A stretch of DNA of 64,000 nt from Streptomyces aureoverticillatus. Lineage in GTDB: Bacteria; Actinomycetota; Actinomycetes; Streptomycetales; Streptomycetaceae. The stretch spans positions 620,001 to 684,000 of the forward strand of contig NZ_BMSY01000005.1 in assembly GCF_014649395.1 (NCBI RefSeq), read 5' to 3'. The translations under genes were made by a program, and so were the position numbers. Below are positions 6,189 to 13,949 of this stretch, in pieces. Under the pieces are notes generated by a model. That model had not been told where the DNA came from. It worked only from the letters and a program-made list of their open reading frames with translations, and searched no databases. Within the stretch, counting starts at the first letter, position 1; each line of letters opens with the position of its first letter.

Positions 6189-8162
6189 TCAGTCCAGGTC
6201 GGCCGGGCACAGCCGGCGCGGCTGGGCGTCGGTGCGCAGCCGGGCGTCCACGCAGCCGCCGGGCAGGCCCTCGTGGGCCTTCTTGCCGAAGTTGGCGGTG
6301 ACGGTGAGCGTGCCGCCGCCGAAGACCGTGCGCTGAACCTGCCGGTCGGCGGTCAGGAACCGGAAGGACGTCAGCCGCTCGGTGCCTGCCGCCCGGTGCA
6401 GCGGCGCGAAGTACTTCTGCAGCGCGGCGAGTTCAGCCCCGTGCCGGTCCAACGCCGGTCCGTCGAGGACGTAGTTGAGCGGCCGGTTGTAGAGCATGGC
6501 GAGCAGCGCGCGGCGGGTCTTCTCGGCGGGCAGCTTCTCGTACGACAGCTCCCAGCGCTCGACGCTGACGGTGGAGCCGTGCAGGGCTGTCCCGTACAAC
6601 GGGACGCGGTAGCGCGGGTCGTACATCGCCTTGGAAAGCGAGGCGGGGAGCCGCACGGGCTTGAAGAAGACGCCCGGAGCCTTCTCCGGGAAGTAACCAC
6701 CCCACTTCTCTCGGTCCCTCTGCAGCGCCCACATGCCGTCGGCGACGGGGGTCGCGCTGCCGTGGTCGAAGGCGACGGCCTTGTTGGCCCACGCCTGCGC
6801 GGACTCGGACCCGAGGACGAGCCCGGAGTCGGCGATCCGCCGCATCCGGGCGAGGCGGTGCGCGCGATCCCCCGTCTTGGTCATCGGATGCGCGGCGGAG
6901 TGGTCGCGGAACAGCTCGCCGGTGGCGTCGACGTCGAGGAAGTAGCTGTCGGCGCCGTTGCGGACCATGGCCCGGGTGCGGTTCGCGAGCAAGTGCCGTA
7001 CGGGCTCGGCGCGTTCGAAGGCGGCCGAGCTCAAGTAGCAGCCCCGGCCGCCGAATCCGGTGCGCGGCTTGCCGTCGGCGTCGCGCACGCAGAAGTCCGG
7101 GTAGACCGTGCCGGGCCACACGGAGGTGGGGCTGTCGGCGGACTTCGGGTCCTGCCCGTTGGCGAAGGTGTCGTACGGGCCCACGAGGTACCCCGCCTTC
7201 TTGGCGGCGGCGACCGCCTCCTTGCCCATGGGGTCGGGCCCGGCGTCGTACCCGAGCCACATCCGGTCCACCCCGAGCCCGCGCAGCCGGCGCACCCCCG
7301 CGGGGGTGCGGGCCTCTCCCCACACATAGGCGTGGAAGGCGCCGAGGAGCCGCTTCGTCGCCGGATTGCGGCGGATCTTGTCCTTCAGGCTGCCGAGGCG
7401 GCCGCGTTCGGCGAGGTACGCGCGGTAGTCGGCGGCGGGGGCGATCGGGCTGCCGTCGGTCAGGGCGAAGGTGACGGTGTACGTACGGGTGCCCGCGCCG
7501 GCGTCGAAGGTGTGGGCGGCGGTGGTGCGGAGGTGGCCGCCGGGGTTGGTGTCGAATGCCAGGGTTGTGCCGATATCGGTGGGGATGAGATAGCTGACGC
7601 CGCCGACACCGCTGCCGTCGGCGCCCTGGCGGCGGCCGGAGGAGTAGCCCCAGAGAGGCAGGGTGAGGTCCGCGCCCAGGTCGAGGGTCGTGCCCGGCAG
7701 CTTGTCCTTTCCGGTGGTCCAGAAGGGGTCCGTGGTGGGGATGTCCAGCCCCTCTCCGCGGGGTAGTTGGAGGCTCCCGGAGAAGCCGGTGACCGGCCAG
7801 CGGAGCTTGGTGTCCTGGTGGGCCTTGAGGGTGAGGGAGAGGCGGCCGTGGTCGACCCGGGCGTCGGCCTCCAGGCCCCGGGTGGGGTAATTCCAGTGCG
7901 CCCGGCCGTCGTTGGCGCGGTGGACTCGGCCCGGGCGGCCGAGGGTGGTGGCTGCGGGGGCGGAGAGACTCTGGGTGCGGCCTGCGCTTGTGCGGGCGGT
8001 GACCTCGAGGGTCGCGGGATCGATGACGACGGTGCCGCCGTCCACGGCCAAGGTGACGCCGGGGGCGTGGGGTTGGGCGGTGGGGGCGGGGGCGGCCTGG
8101 GTGGCTCCTGCGGCGGTCAGGGTGACGGCCAGGGCCAGGGTGAGTGTGCGCTTGACGGGCAT
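6189..8162 (-). CDS. Secreted glycoside hydrolase (GH101/endo-alpha-N-acetylgalactosaminidase-like barrel)
   Basis: 657 residues from the ATG at 8162 (MPVKRTLTLALAVTLTAAG), which gives a proper signal peptide; the frame stays open upstream only through interspersed repeat DNA. After a beta-rich N-terminal part (WNYPTRGLEADARV, ATRTYTVTFALTDG) comes an alpha/beta barrel with LLGAFHAYVWGEA, MWLGYDAGPD, YLVGPYDTFANGQDP, DSYFLDVDATGELFRDH and LVLGSESAQAWANK, where D/E residues probably form the catalytic pair. This arrangement is like the GH101-related secreted hydrolases of actinomycetes. The substrate is unknown; alpha-linked amino sugars are one possibility. It ends beside the shared terminator. 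Confidence 0.7.
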   Translation of the reverse strand: MPVKRTLTLALAVTLTAAGATQAAPAPTAQPHAPGVTLAVDGGTVVIDPATLEVTARTSAGRTQSLSAPAATTLGRPGRVHRANDGRAHWNYPTRGLEADARVDHGRLSLTLKAHQDTKLRWPVTGFSGSLQLPRGEGLDIPTTDPFWTTGKDKLPGTTLDLGADLTLPLWGYSSGRRQGADGSGVGGVSYLIPTDIGTTLAFDTNPGGHLRTTAAHTFDAGAGTRTYTVTFALTDGSPIAPAADYRAYLAERGRLGSLKDKIRRNPATKRLLGAFHAYVWGEARTPAGVRRLRGLGVDRMWLGYDAGPDPMGKEAVAAAKKAGYLVGPYDTFANGQDPKSADSPTSVWPGTVYPDFCVRDADGKPRTGFGGRGCYLSSAAFERAEPVRHLLANRTRAMVRNGADSYFLDVDATGELFRDHSAAHPMTKTGDRAHRLARMRRIADSGLVLGSESAQAWANKAVAFDHGSATPVADGMWALQRDREKWGGYFPEKAPGVFFKPVRLPASLSKAMYDPRYRVPLYGTALHGSTVSVERWELSYEKLPAEKTRRALLAMLYNRPLNYVLDGPALDRHGAELAALQKYFAPLHRAAGTERLTSFRFLTADRQVQRTVFGGGTLTVTANFGKKAHEGLPGGCVDARLRTDAQPRRLCPADLD

Positions 8163-8196
8163 GGGGTTGTGGATAGTCGGGGGGGTTAAGAGGGTT

Positions 8197-8363
8197 CTAA
8201 GAGGTGGGGGGGTGGGGCCCTGCCGGGGGGCTCCCCAATCCCGCCCCTTCCCGTAACCAGGGGGCTGCCGCCCCCTGGACCCCCGCTGATCGCCGCTTCG
8301 CGGCTCGTCCTCAAACTCCCCCAAGCTCTTAAAGAGCAGGGGGGGACCCCCTCGACGGGCTAA
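8197..8363 (+). repeat. Interspersed intergenic repeat, copy 1 (long form)
   Basis: Contains the recurring blocks ggccctgccggggggctcccc, cccgccccttcccg, a G/C hairpin (ccagggggctgccgccccctgg), tcgccgcttcgcggctcgtc, the side element ctcccccaagctcttaaagag and a terminal acgggct. The same blocks recur elsewhere in the window. With the inverted copy that follows, it fills the 311 bp gap between the glycoside hydrolase and Rsm22-like genes. Confidence 0.85.
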
Positions 8364-8388
8364 AACCCAGCCGCACCGGCGAAGTATT

Positions 8389-8476
8389 AGCCCCTCCGGC
8401 GATTGAGGAGCGGGGGTCTGGGGGCAGAGCCCCCAGTTTCGGGAAGGGGCGGGACTGGGGAGCCCCCGGCAGGGCT
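8389..8476 (-). repeat. Interspersed intergenic repeat, inverted copy
   Basis: Inverted relative to the copy at 8197-8363: agcccctccggcgattgagg, gggtctgggggcagagccccc, gggaaggggcgggactgggg, agcccccggcagggct. Its end forms the stop region of the Rsm22-like gene. Confidence 0.85.
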
Positions 8477-9473
8477 AACGCGGCGGCCACGCGTCGCCCC
8501 ACATCGCGTCCCGCGCCTCGCGATACAACGCACCATGCCGCTTCGTCACCGTCTCCCGATGCAGCGTCCCGTCCACGTCGCACAGGTCAAGAAGAACCTG
8601 CCCCTTGCGGATCTGGGGCTTGCGGACGACGCGGAGGGAGGCGGGGGCGACCGGAAGGGCGGCGGGCCGGACCGCCGCGACGTAGGAGAACTTCTCGTCC
8701 TCGTACGCCAACGAGCCGCCCTTGACCTGCCGGTGCAGAGAGGAACGGGCGACCCGCACGGAGAAGTGGCACCAGTCGTCGCCGGGCACGATGGGGCAGG
8801 CGGCACTGTGCGGACAGGGCGCGGCGACGCGGAAGCCGGCGGCGACGAGCCGGTCGCGGGCGTCGATGACGCGGGCGTAGCCGTCGGGGGTACCGGGCTC
8901 GATGACGACGACGGCGTCGGTGGCGGCCCGGGCGGCGGCGTCGACGACGGCCGCCCGGTCGGCGCCGGTCAGCTCGCCGAGGACGTAGGAGACGGTGACG
9001 AGGGCCGCCGGATCCAGGTCGAGGGCGGCGGTGATACGGGCGCGCCGCCATTCGGCGGAGGCCAACTCCGGGTTGGCGGCGGCGATTTCCCGGCCGAGGA
9101 CGAGGGCGGGCTCGGCCCAGTCGAGGACGGTGACGGGCCGCGCGCCGGGCCAGGTGGCGTTGACGGCCCAGGTCGCGGCACCGGTGCCGCCGCCGATGTC
9201 GGTGTGGTCGGCCGGGCTCCAGTCGGCGGGGACCGCGGCGGCGAGGCCGTCGAGGGCGGAGCGGGCGGCCTCGAAGGTGGCGGGCATGCGGTACGCGGCG
9301 TAGGCGGTGACGTCGGCGCGGTCGCGCAGGACGGGGGCGCCGGTGGGGGTGGTGCCCCGGTAGTTCGCGATCAGCCGGTCCACGGCCTGGGCCGCCGCCT
9401 TGGGCGGCAGGTCTTCCAGGAGGCCCGCGAGGGCGGTACGGAGGGTCTCTGCGGGGGAAGCTTGGTCGCGCAC
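8475..9473 (-). CDS. Rsm22-family methyltransferase-like protein
   Basis: 332 residues. A SAM-binding fold is visible (HTDIGGGTGAATWAVNATWP, then VLDWAEPALVLGREIAAANP), followed by the VTVSYVLGEL and VVVIEPGTPDGY strands and a cysteine region CPHSAACPIVPGDDWCHFSVR with a further cysteine in LLDLCDVDG. These four cysteines fit the iron-sulfur ligands of Rsm22 proteins, which act in small ribosomal subunit assembly in mitochondria; bacterial homologues are presumed ribosome-linked. The start is the ATG-equivalent giving MRDQASPAET. It stands alone between repeat-rich gaps. Confidence 0.85.
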   Translation of the reverse strand: MRDQASPAETLRTALAGLLEDLPPKAAAQAVDRLIANYRGTTPTGAPVLRDRADVTAYAAYRMPATFEAARSALDGLAAAVPADWSPADHTDIGGGTGAATWAVNATWPGARPVTVLDWAEPALVLGREIAAANPELASAEWRRARITAALDLDPAALVTVSYVLGELTGADRAAVVDAAARAATDAVVVIEPGTPDGYARVIDARDRLVAAGFRVAAPCPHSAACPIVPGDDWCHFSVRVARSSLHRQVKGGSLAYEDEKFSYVAAVRPAALPVAPASLRVVRKPQIRKGQVLLDLCDVDGTLHRETVTKRHGALYREARDAMWGDAWPPR

Positions 9474-9559
9474 CCCGTGAGTTTAGTGGCCAGGTGGGAC
9501 GGGGAGCCGCCGGCGGGGGTGACCCATGTCGGCCAGGAGGCGCCGGGCGTGGACGCAGG

Positions 9560-9765
9560 CGCACGCGCGGGAGCAGCCACAGGCGTCGGCACAGCCACAG
9601 CCACAGGCGCAGCCACCAGCCCGCAGCCACAGGCGCGGACACAGCCGCAAGCTCAGCCCGCAGCCATAGCCACAACCACAAGCTCAGCCGCAGGCCGCAT
9701 CCGCATCCGCATCCGCATCCACAAGCTCAGCCGTCGCCCGCAGCCCCAGCCCCAGCCCCAGCCAC
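9560..9765. repeat. Low-complexity CAGCCA / CCGCAT repeat tract
   Basis: The 299 bp gap between the Rsm22-like and serine hydrolase genes is mostly simple repeats: many degenerate cagccacag units, four perfect ccgcat units (9695-9718), three copies of a phrase like acaagctcagcc, and three cagccc units near 9742-9764. Frames open through it on both strands are by-products of the repeat. I see no gene or clear promoter in it. Confidence 0.8.
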
Positions 9766-9772
9766 AAGCGGA

Positions 9773-10975
9773 CTAAGACCGCCCCCCACACGGCCCCGCC
9801 ACCACCGCCCGCGCCAGCGTCGTCGCCGCCCGCACCCGAGGACCGTTGTCGAGGGGCCGGCGCCGGGGGTGGACGGTGTTGGCGAGGAGGATCAGGAAGG
9901 TGTCCGTGGCCGGGTCGAGGACGAGCGACGTGCCGGTGAAGCCGGTGTGGCCGGCCGCGCCGCCGCCCGCCAGCTCCCCCATGAACCACGGCTTGTCCAC
10001 GGCGAAGCCGAGCCCGGGAGGGGCGAGCATCAGGTCGACGTGCCGGGGGCCGAGGATCCGGGCGGTGCCGTAGGTGCCGCCGCACAGCAGCGTCCGGCAC
10101 AGGACGGCCAGGTCGCGGGCGGTGGAGAAGAGCCCGGCGTGGCCCGCCACGCCCCCGAGCGCCCAGGCGTTCTCGTCGTGCACCTCGCCGCGCAGCATGC
10201 CCCGGTCCGCCTTCGCCCACGGCCTGCGCTGGTCCTCCGTGGCGGCCGCGTCCGGGCACGGTCCGAAGCCGGTGGCGGTCATGCCGAGGGGCCGGGTGAT
10301 GCCGTCGCGGATCAGCCGGTCCAGGCGGCGGCCCGTGATCCGCTCCAGCACCTGCTGGAGCAGCAGCATGTTGAGATCCGAGTAGACGTACGCGCCGATC
10401 TCACCGGACGGCGCCTCGGTGCGCAGCGCCCGCAGTCGCGCCGGGACGTCCGGCAGTTCGTACAGCGGCAGCTCGGGCCGCAGCCCGGAGGTGTGCGTGA
10501 GCAGGTGGCGCACCGTGAGGCCGTGCCGCGCGGCGGCCGTGCACTCGGGGGCGTAGCGGGCGACCGGCCGGTCGAGGTCGAGGGCGCCGCGCTCCACCTG
10601 CTGCACGGCCGCGACGGTCGTGAACAGCTTGGTGAGGGAGGCCAGGTCGAAGGGGGTGGCGGTGGTCATCGGGACGCGGCACTCGGGCGGCAGCTCGACA
10701 CCCGCGCCGACGGACTCCGCGCCCGCGCCGACGCCCGCGGCCTCCGCGGACCCTTCGCCCGCCCCGCCGCGCCCGGTGTCCTCGGCCGCCGCCGCGTACC
10801 GCACCGCCCAGCCCGCCGCCTCCTCCACCGCGATCACCGGGCCGCGGCCCGCGAGGACGACGGCGCCCGCGCACCAAGGGCGCGGGCCGCGGGTCGCCGC
10901 GCGTACGTCGCGTACGAGACGGCGCAGCCCGTCGGCGTCGAGTCCGGCGCGGTCCGCGGGGCCCGGGCGCAGCAC
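9773..10975 (-). CDS. Serine hydrolase of the beta-lactamase/PBP4 family
   Basis: About 400 residues from the GTG at 10975, 11 bp after the MFS gene; the start is uncertain because no strong ribosome binding site is visible. The serine motif is SLTK in TPFDLASLTKLFTTVAA, the second motif is YSD in AYVYSDLNMLLLQQVLERITG, and GHTGFTGTSLVLDP supplies the H-T-G equivalent of the third. It is a class C beta-lactamase/D-ala-D-ala carboxypeptidase relative; substrates could be peptidoglycan peptides or small esters. A low-complexity Gly/Ala/Glu insert lies before the active serine. Likely cytosolic or non-classically exported, as no signal peptide is seen. It follows the exporter in the same direction, perhaps translationally linked. 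Confidence 0.75.
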   Translation of the reverse strand: MLRPGPADRAGLDADGLRRLVRDVRAATRGPRPWCAGAVVLAGRGPVIAVEEAAGWAVRYAAAAEDTGRGGAGEGSAEAAGVGAGAESVGAGVELPPECRVPMTTATPFDLASLTKLFTTVAAVQQVERGALDLDRPVARYAPECTAAARHGLTVRHLLTHTSGLRPELPLYELPDVPARLRALRTEAPSGEIGAYVYSDLNMLLLQQVLERITGRRLDRLIRDGITRPLGMTATGFGPCPDAAATEDQRRPWAKADRGMLRGEVHDENAWALGGVAGHAGLFSTARDLAVLCRTLLCGGTYGTARILGPRHVDLMLAPPGLGFAVDKPWFMGELAGGGAAGHTGFTGTSLVLDPATDTFLILLANTVHPRRRPLDNGPRVRAATTLARAVVAGPCGGRS

Positions 10976-10986
10976 CCGGGGCGCGG

Positions 10987-12378
10987 TCAGCGGTCCGTCT
11001 TCCGCTGCTCGGGCAGGGGCGTGGTGCTCGGGTCGGGCGGCAGGGGCGTGGTGTCCGGGTCGGGCAAGGGGGGCGTCTCGGCCCGGGGCCCCGGCACCCG
11101 CGCGTTCTGGTTCTGCTGCCACGGGCGGCACAGTCCCACGAAGCAGCCGACGGCCGCCAGCGCGCACACCAGCTGGACGAGGGCCATCGGCACGGCCGTC
11201 CGTTCGCCCGCGATGCCCACCAGCGGCGAGGCGATGGCGCCGATGAGGAAGGAGGACGTACCGAGCAGCGCAGAGGCGGAACCGGCGGCGTGCCGGGTGC
11301 GCATCAGGGCGAGGGCGTTGGTGTTGGGCATGGCGAGGCCCATCGCCGACATCAGCACGAACAGGCCGACGGCGATCGGCGCGAGCCCGATGTCGTCCCC
11401 GAAGACCCCGCCGGTCATCAGCAGCAGCGCGGTCGCGGCGAGCGTGATGACCGCGAGCCCGAAGCCGAGCGCCTTGTCGAGGCTGACCCGGCCCACGAGC
11501 AGCTTGCCGTTGATCTGGCCGACGACGATCAGGCCGACCGAGTTCACGCCGAAGAGCAGGCTGAAGGTCTGCGGCGAGGCGCCGTAGATCTCCTGGATCA
11601 CGAACGGCGAGGCGGAGATGTACGCGAACAGCGCGGCGAAGGCGAAGCCGCCCGCGACCATGTAGCCCGTGAACACCCGGTCCGCGAGCAGGCCGCGCAT
11701 CGTGCGCAGCGCCTGGACGGTGCCGCCGTCGTGCCGGTCCGCGGGCGCCAGCGTCTCCGGCAGGCGGCGCCACACCAGGAGTGTCAGCGCGACGCCGATG
11801 ACCGTCAGGACGACGAAGACGCCCCGCCAGTCCGTCAGGCGCAGGACCTGGCCGCCGATCAGCGGCGCGACGATCGGGGCGACCCCGGAGATCAGCATCA
11901 GCGTGGAGAAGAACTTGGCCATCTCCACGCCGTCGTACAGATCACGGACCACCGCCCGCGCGATCACGATCGCCGCCGCGCCCGCGAGGCCCTGGAGCAG
12001 GCGGAAGGCGATGAGGAGTTCCGCGCTGGGAGCGAGGGCGCAGATCGCCGTCGCGAGGACGTAGACGAGCAGACCGGCGAGGAGGGGGCGGCGTCTGCCC
12101 CACTTGTCGCTCATCGGGCCCACGACGAGCTGGCCCAGGGCCATGCCCATGAGGCAGGCCGTGAGGGTGAGCTGGATGGTGGCCGCCGGGGCGTGCAGGG
12201 CGTCCGTGACCTCCGGCAGGGCCGGGAGGTACATGTCCATGGAGAGCGGGGGCATGGCGGTGAGGCCGCCGAGGATGAGGGTGACCAGGGCCCCGGTACG
12301 GCGGAGGGCGGCGGAGTGCTCGGGCTCCGCCGCCTTCGGTATCAGGTGCTCTTCCGTGGTCTGCCCGCGCTCAGCCAT
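10987..12378 (-). CDS. Bcr/CflA family multidrug efflux MFS transporter
   Basis: 463 residues, 12 predicted membrane helices. Bcr/CflA hallmarks are SMDMYLPALPEVTDAL in the first loop, GQLVVGPMSDKWGRRRPLL (MFS motif A) and GLAGAAAIVIARAVVRDLYDG. These antiporters expel drugs such as bicyclomycin, chloramphenicol or sulfonamides, or cysteine, by proton exchange. The hydrophilic C-terminal tail is proline/threonine-rich (PDPDTTPLPPDPSTTPLPEQ) and repetitive. The start ATG at 12378 has GGAGGGGC upstream. The downstream serine hydrolase may be part of the same transcript. Confidence 0.9.
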   Translation of the reverse strand: MAERGQTTEEHLIPKAAEPEHSAALRRTGALVTLILGGLTAMPPLSMDMYLPALPEVTDALHAPAATIQLTLTACLMGMALGQLVVGPMSDKWGRRRPLLAGLLVYVLATAICALAPSAELLIAFRLLQGLAGAAAIVIARAVVRDLYDGVEMAKFFSTLMLISGVAPIVAPLIGGQVLRLTDWRGVFVVLTVIGVALTLLVWRRLPETLAPADRHDGGTVQALRTMRGLLADRVFTGYMVAGGFAFAALFAYISASPFVIQEIYGASPQTFSLLFGVNSVGLIVVGQINGKLLVGRVSLDKALGFGLAVITLAATALLLMTGGVFGDDIGLAPIAVGLFVLMSAMGLAMPNTNALALMRTRHAAGSASALLGTSSFLIGAIASPLVGIAGERTAVPMALVQLVCALAAVGCFVGLCRPWQQNQNARVPGPRAETPPLPDPDTTPLPPDPSTTPLPEQRKTDR

Positions 12379-12599
12379 CGCGCCCCTCCCGTTGATCGGA
12401 TCCGCCGTCCATGGTCGCAGCTCCGGGTGCGTGGTAGGTACCGGCTTCCGCTCCTCCGCCGCCTCTCGGAGCGCCGCGCCGGGAGGCTTGTGTGACGTCC
12501 TGAAATCTCACTCGTTGGCCTCATCGCCGGGCACGTTCTCCATCGGGCCCTGGCTTCGCGCAAGAAGCGGAGTTACGCGCCATTCGGACACACAAGCTA

Positions 12600-13949
12600 G
12601 TGCTCATCGTGATCACCGGCCTCGCCGCGCTGGCGTTCACCGTGCCCGCGCCGCCCCATTCGCCCGGTCGCACGAAATGCCGTGACACGACGCTGGTCGG
12701 GGTGGCGCATCAGGACGACGACCTTCTGTTCATCAATCCGGCGATCGCCGAGGACTTCGACAGAGGGCATTGCCTCCGCGTCGTGTACGTGACCGCGGGC
12801 GACGCCCATCTGGAATGGTCCGGCGGATATGCCGTCCGCCGGGAAATGGGCGTACAGCAGGCGTACGGCGCTCTCGCCGGCCGGCTGATGCCACCCGGCG
12901 GGCCCAGCCCCTGGAAGGCCTCACCCGTGAGGGTCGGCGGGCGGACCCTGCACGGTGTCCGCCTGGACGACGGGCCGCTGCGGCCGGACATCCTGCTGAT
13001 CTTCCTGCGGCTGCCCGACGGCGGCTGGAGCAGGGAGGCGTCGCGGCGGCAGAGCCTGCTGGCGCTCTTCCAGTCGAGGGTCCGCTCACTCGACGCCGTG
13101 GACGGCTCCGCCCGCTACACGGAACCGGCTCTGATCAGCACTCTGGCCGCCCTCATCGAGCGTTTCCGCCCCGGCACCGTACGCACCCTGGACTTCGCCA
13201 ACACCACGCTGAAGTCGTCCGGCAAGGCATGGGCCGACCACAGCGACCACGCGGTCACCGCCCGATATCTCCGCCTGGCTACCCTCCGGGCGCGCCCGGC
13301 AGGGGGAACTGGAACTCCTCGCCTGGTGGGATACCAGGGATACGGAAGCGCGGTGCGTCCGCCCAATCTCGGCGCCGCCCAAACCGCCCGGAAGACCGCC
13401 CTCTTCGAGCATTACTACGTTCATGACGAGAGGCGAGTGAGCGCTTGCCCGGGGCATTACTGCGTACCCACGAGAAGGGTGGCGGCGCAGTACACGCGAT
13501 GGCTCGAGCGGCACTATGAGCGCCGCGTGCCCGCCCCTCGGCCCGGCACCGTCGTCTCCTGGATCGGCTCCACGGCTTCCGGCCTCGCCGCATCCGACCT
13601 CTGCCTGGCGCAGGGGCGCGGCGACGTCCGCACCGCCCCGTGCACCGGCACGGTCCGCCAACGCTGGCGTCTCGCGGACGGCGTCCTGCGGGCCGGGAGC
13701 GGGGGCGGCGGTCGGTGCGTCCGCGTCCGGGGCGGGGCGGCCGTGCTCGCCCCCTGCACCGGCGGATCGGCCCGGTGGGCGATCACCCGGCGGGGGCAGT
13801 TGCGCACCGGCGGGGGCTGCCTGACCCAGGACGACCTGCTGCGGCCGCGCCCCGGCCTGCGGCTGGCCGCCTGCACCACACACGAACCGGGGCAACGCTG
13901 GTTCACCCACCACCCGCGACCGACCGCCGATCTGGACAAGGCTCGATGA
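12600..13949 (+). CDS. Secreted PIG-L family deacetylase with C-terminal ricin-type lectin domain
   Basis: 449 residues from the GTG at 12600. A PIG-L/LmbE core shows AHQDDD at 36-41 (usual form AHPDDE), VVYVTAGDAH and the zinc-site HSDH. From about residue 305 a ricin-B-like beta-trefoil follows, with repeated C...QRW motifs (VRQRWRL, ARWAIT, GQRWFTHH) that bind sugars. The family removes N-acetyl groups from amino sugars; export plus a lectin points to an extracellular glycan. There is no ribosome binding site for the GTG and the signal peptide lacks its basic start; an ATT at 12582 with GGAG at the right distance would restore RTHK. The stop overlaps the next gene (ATGA), so the two are coupled. 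Confidence 0.8.
   Translation: MLIVITGLAALAFTVPAPPHSPGRTKCRDTTLVGVAHQDDDLLFINPAIAEDFDRGHCLRVVYVTAGDAHLEWSGGYAVRREMGVQQAYGALAGRLMPPGGPSPWKASPVRVGGRTLHGVRLDDGPLRPDILLIFLRLPDGGWSREASRRQSLLALFQSRVRSLDAVDGSARYTEPALISTLAALIERFRPGTVRTLDFANTTLKSSGKAWADHSDHAVTARYLRLATLRARPAGGTGTPRLVGYQGYGSAVRPPNLGAAQTARKTALFEHYYVHDERRVSACPGHYCVPTRRVAAQYTRWLERHYERRVPAPRPGTVVSWIGSTASGLAASDLCLAQGRGDVRTAPCTGTVRQRWRLADGVLRAGSGGGGRCVRVRGGAAVLAPCTGGSARWAITRRGQLRTGGGCLTQDDLLRPRPGLRLAACTTHEPGQRWFTHHPRPTADLDKAR

Noticed and set aside
6189..8324. Longer start for the glycoside hydrolase (to 8324)
   Set aside because: The extra 54 codons are interspersed repeat sequence and would place the signal peptide internally.
9494..9772. 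Long open frames through the CAGCCA tract
   Set aside because: All frames are open on both strands because of the repeats; no coding bias.
10976..11773. Upstream extension of the serine hydrolase frame
   Set aside because: It lies antisense-free but inside the MFS gene in another frame and has no family similarity.
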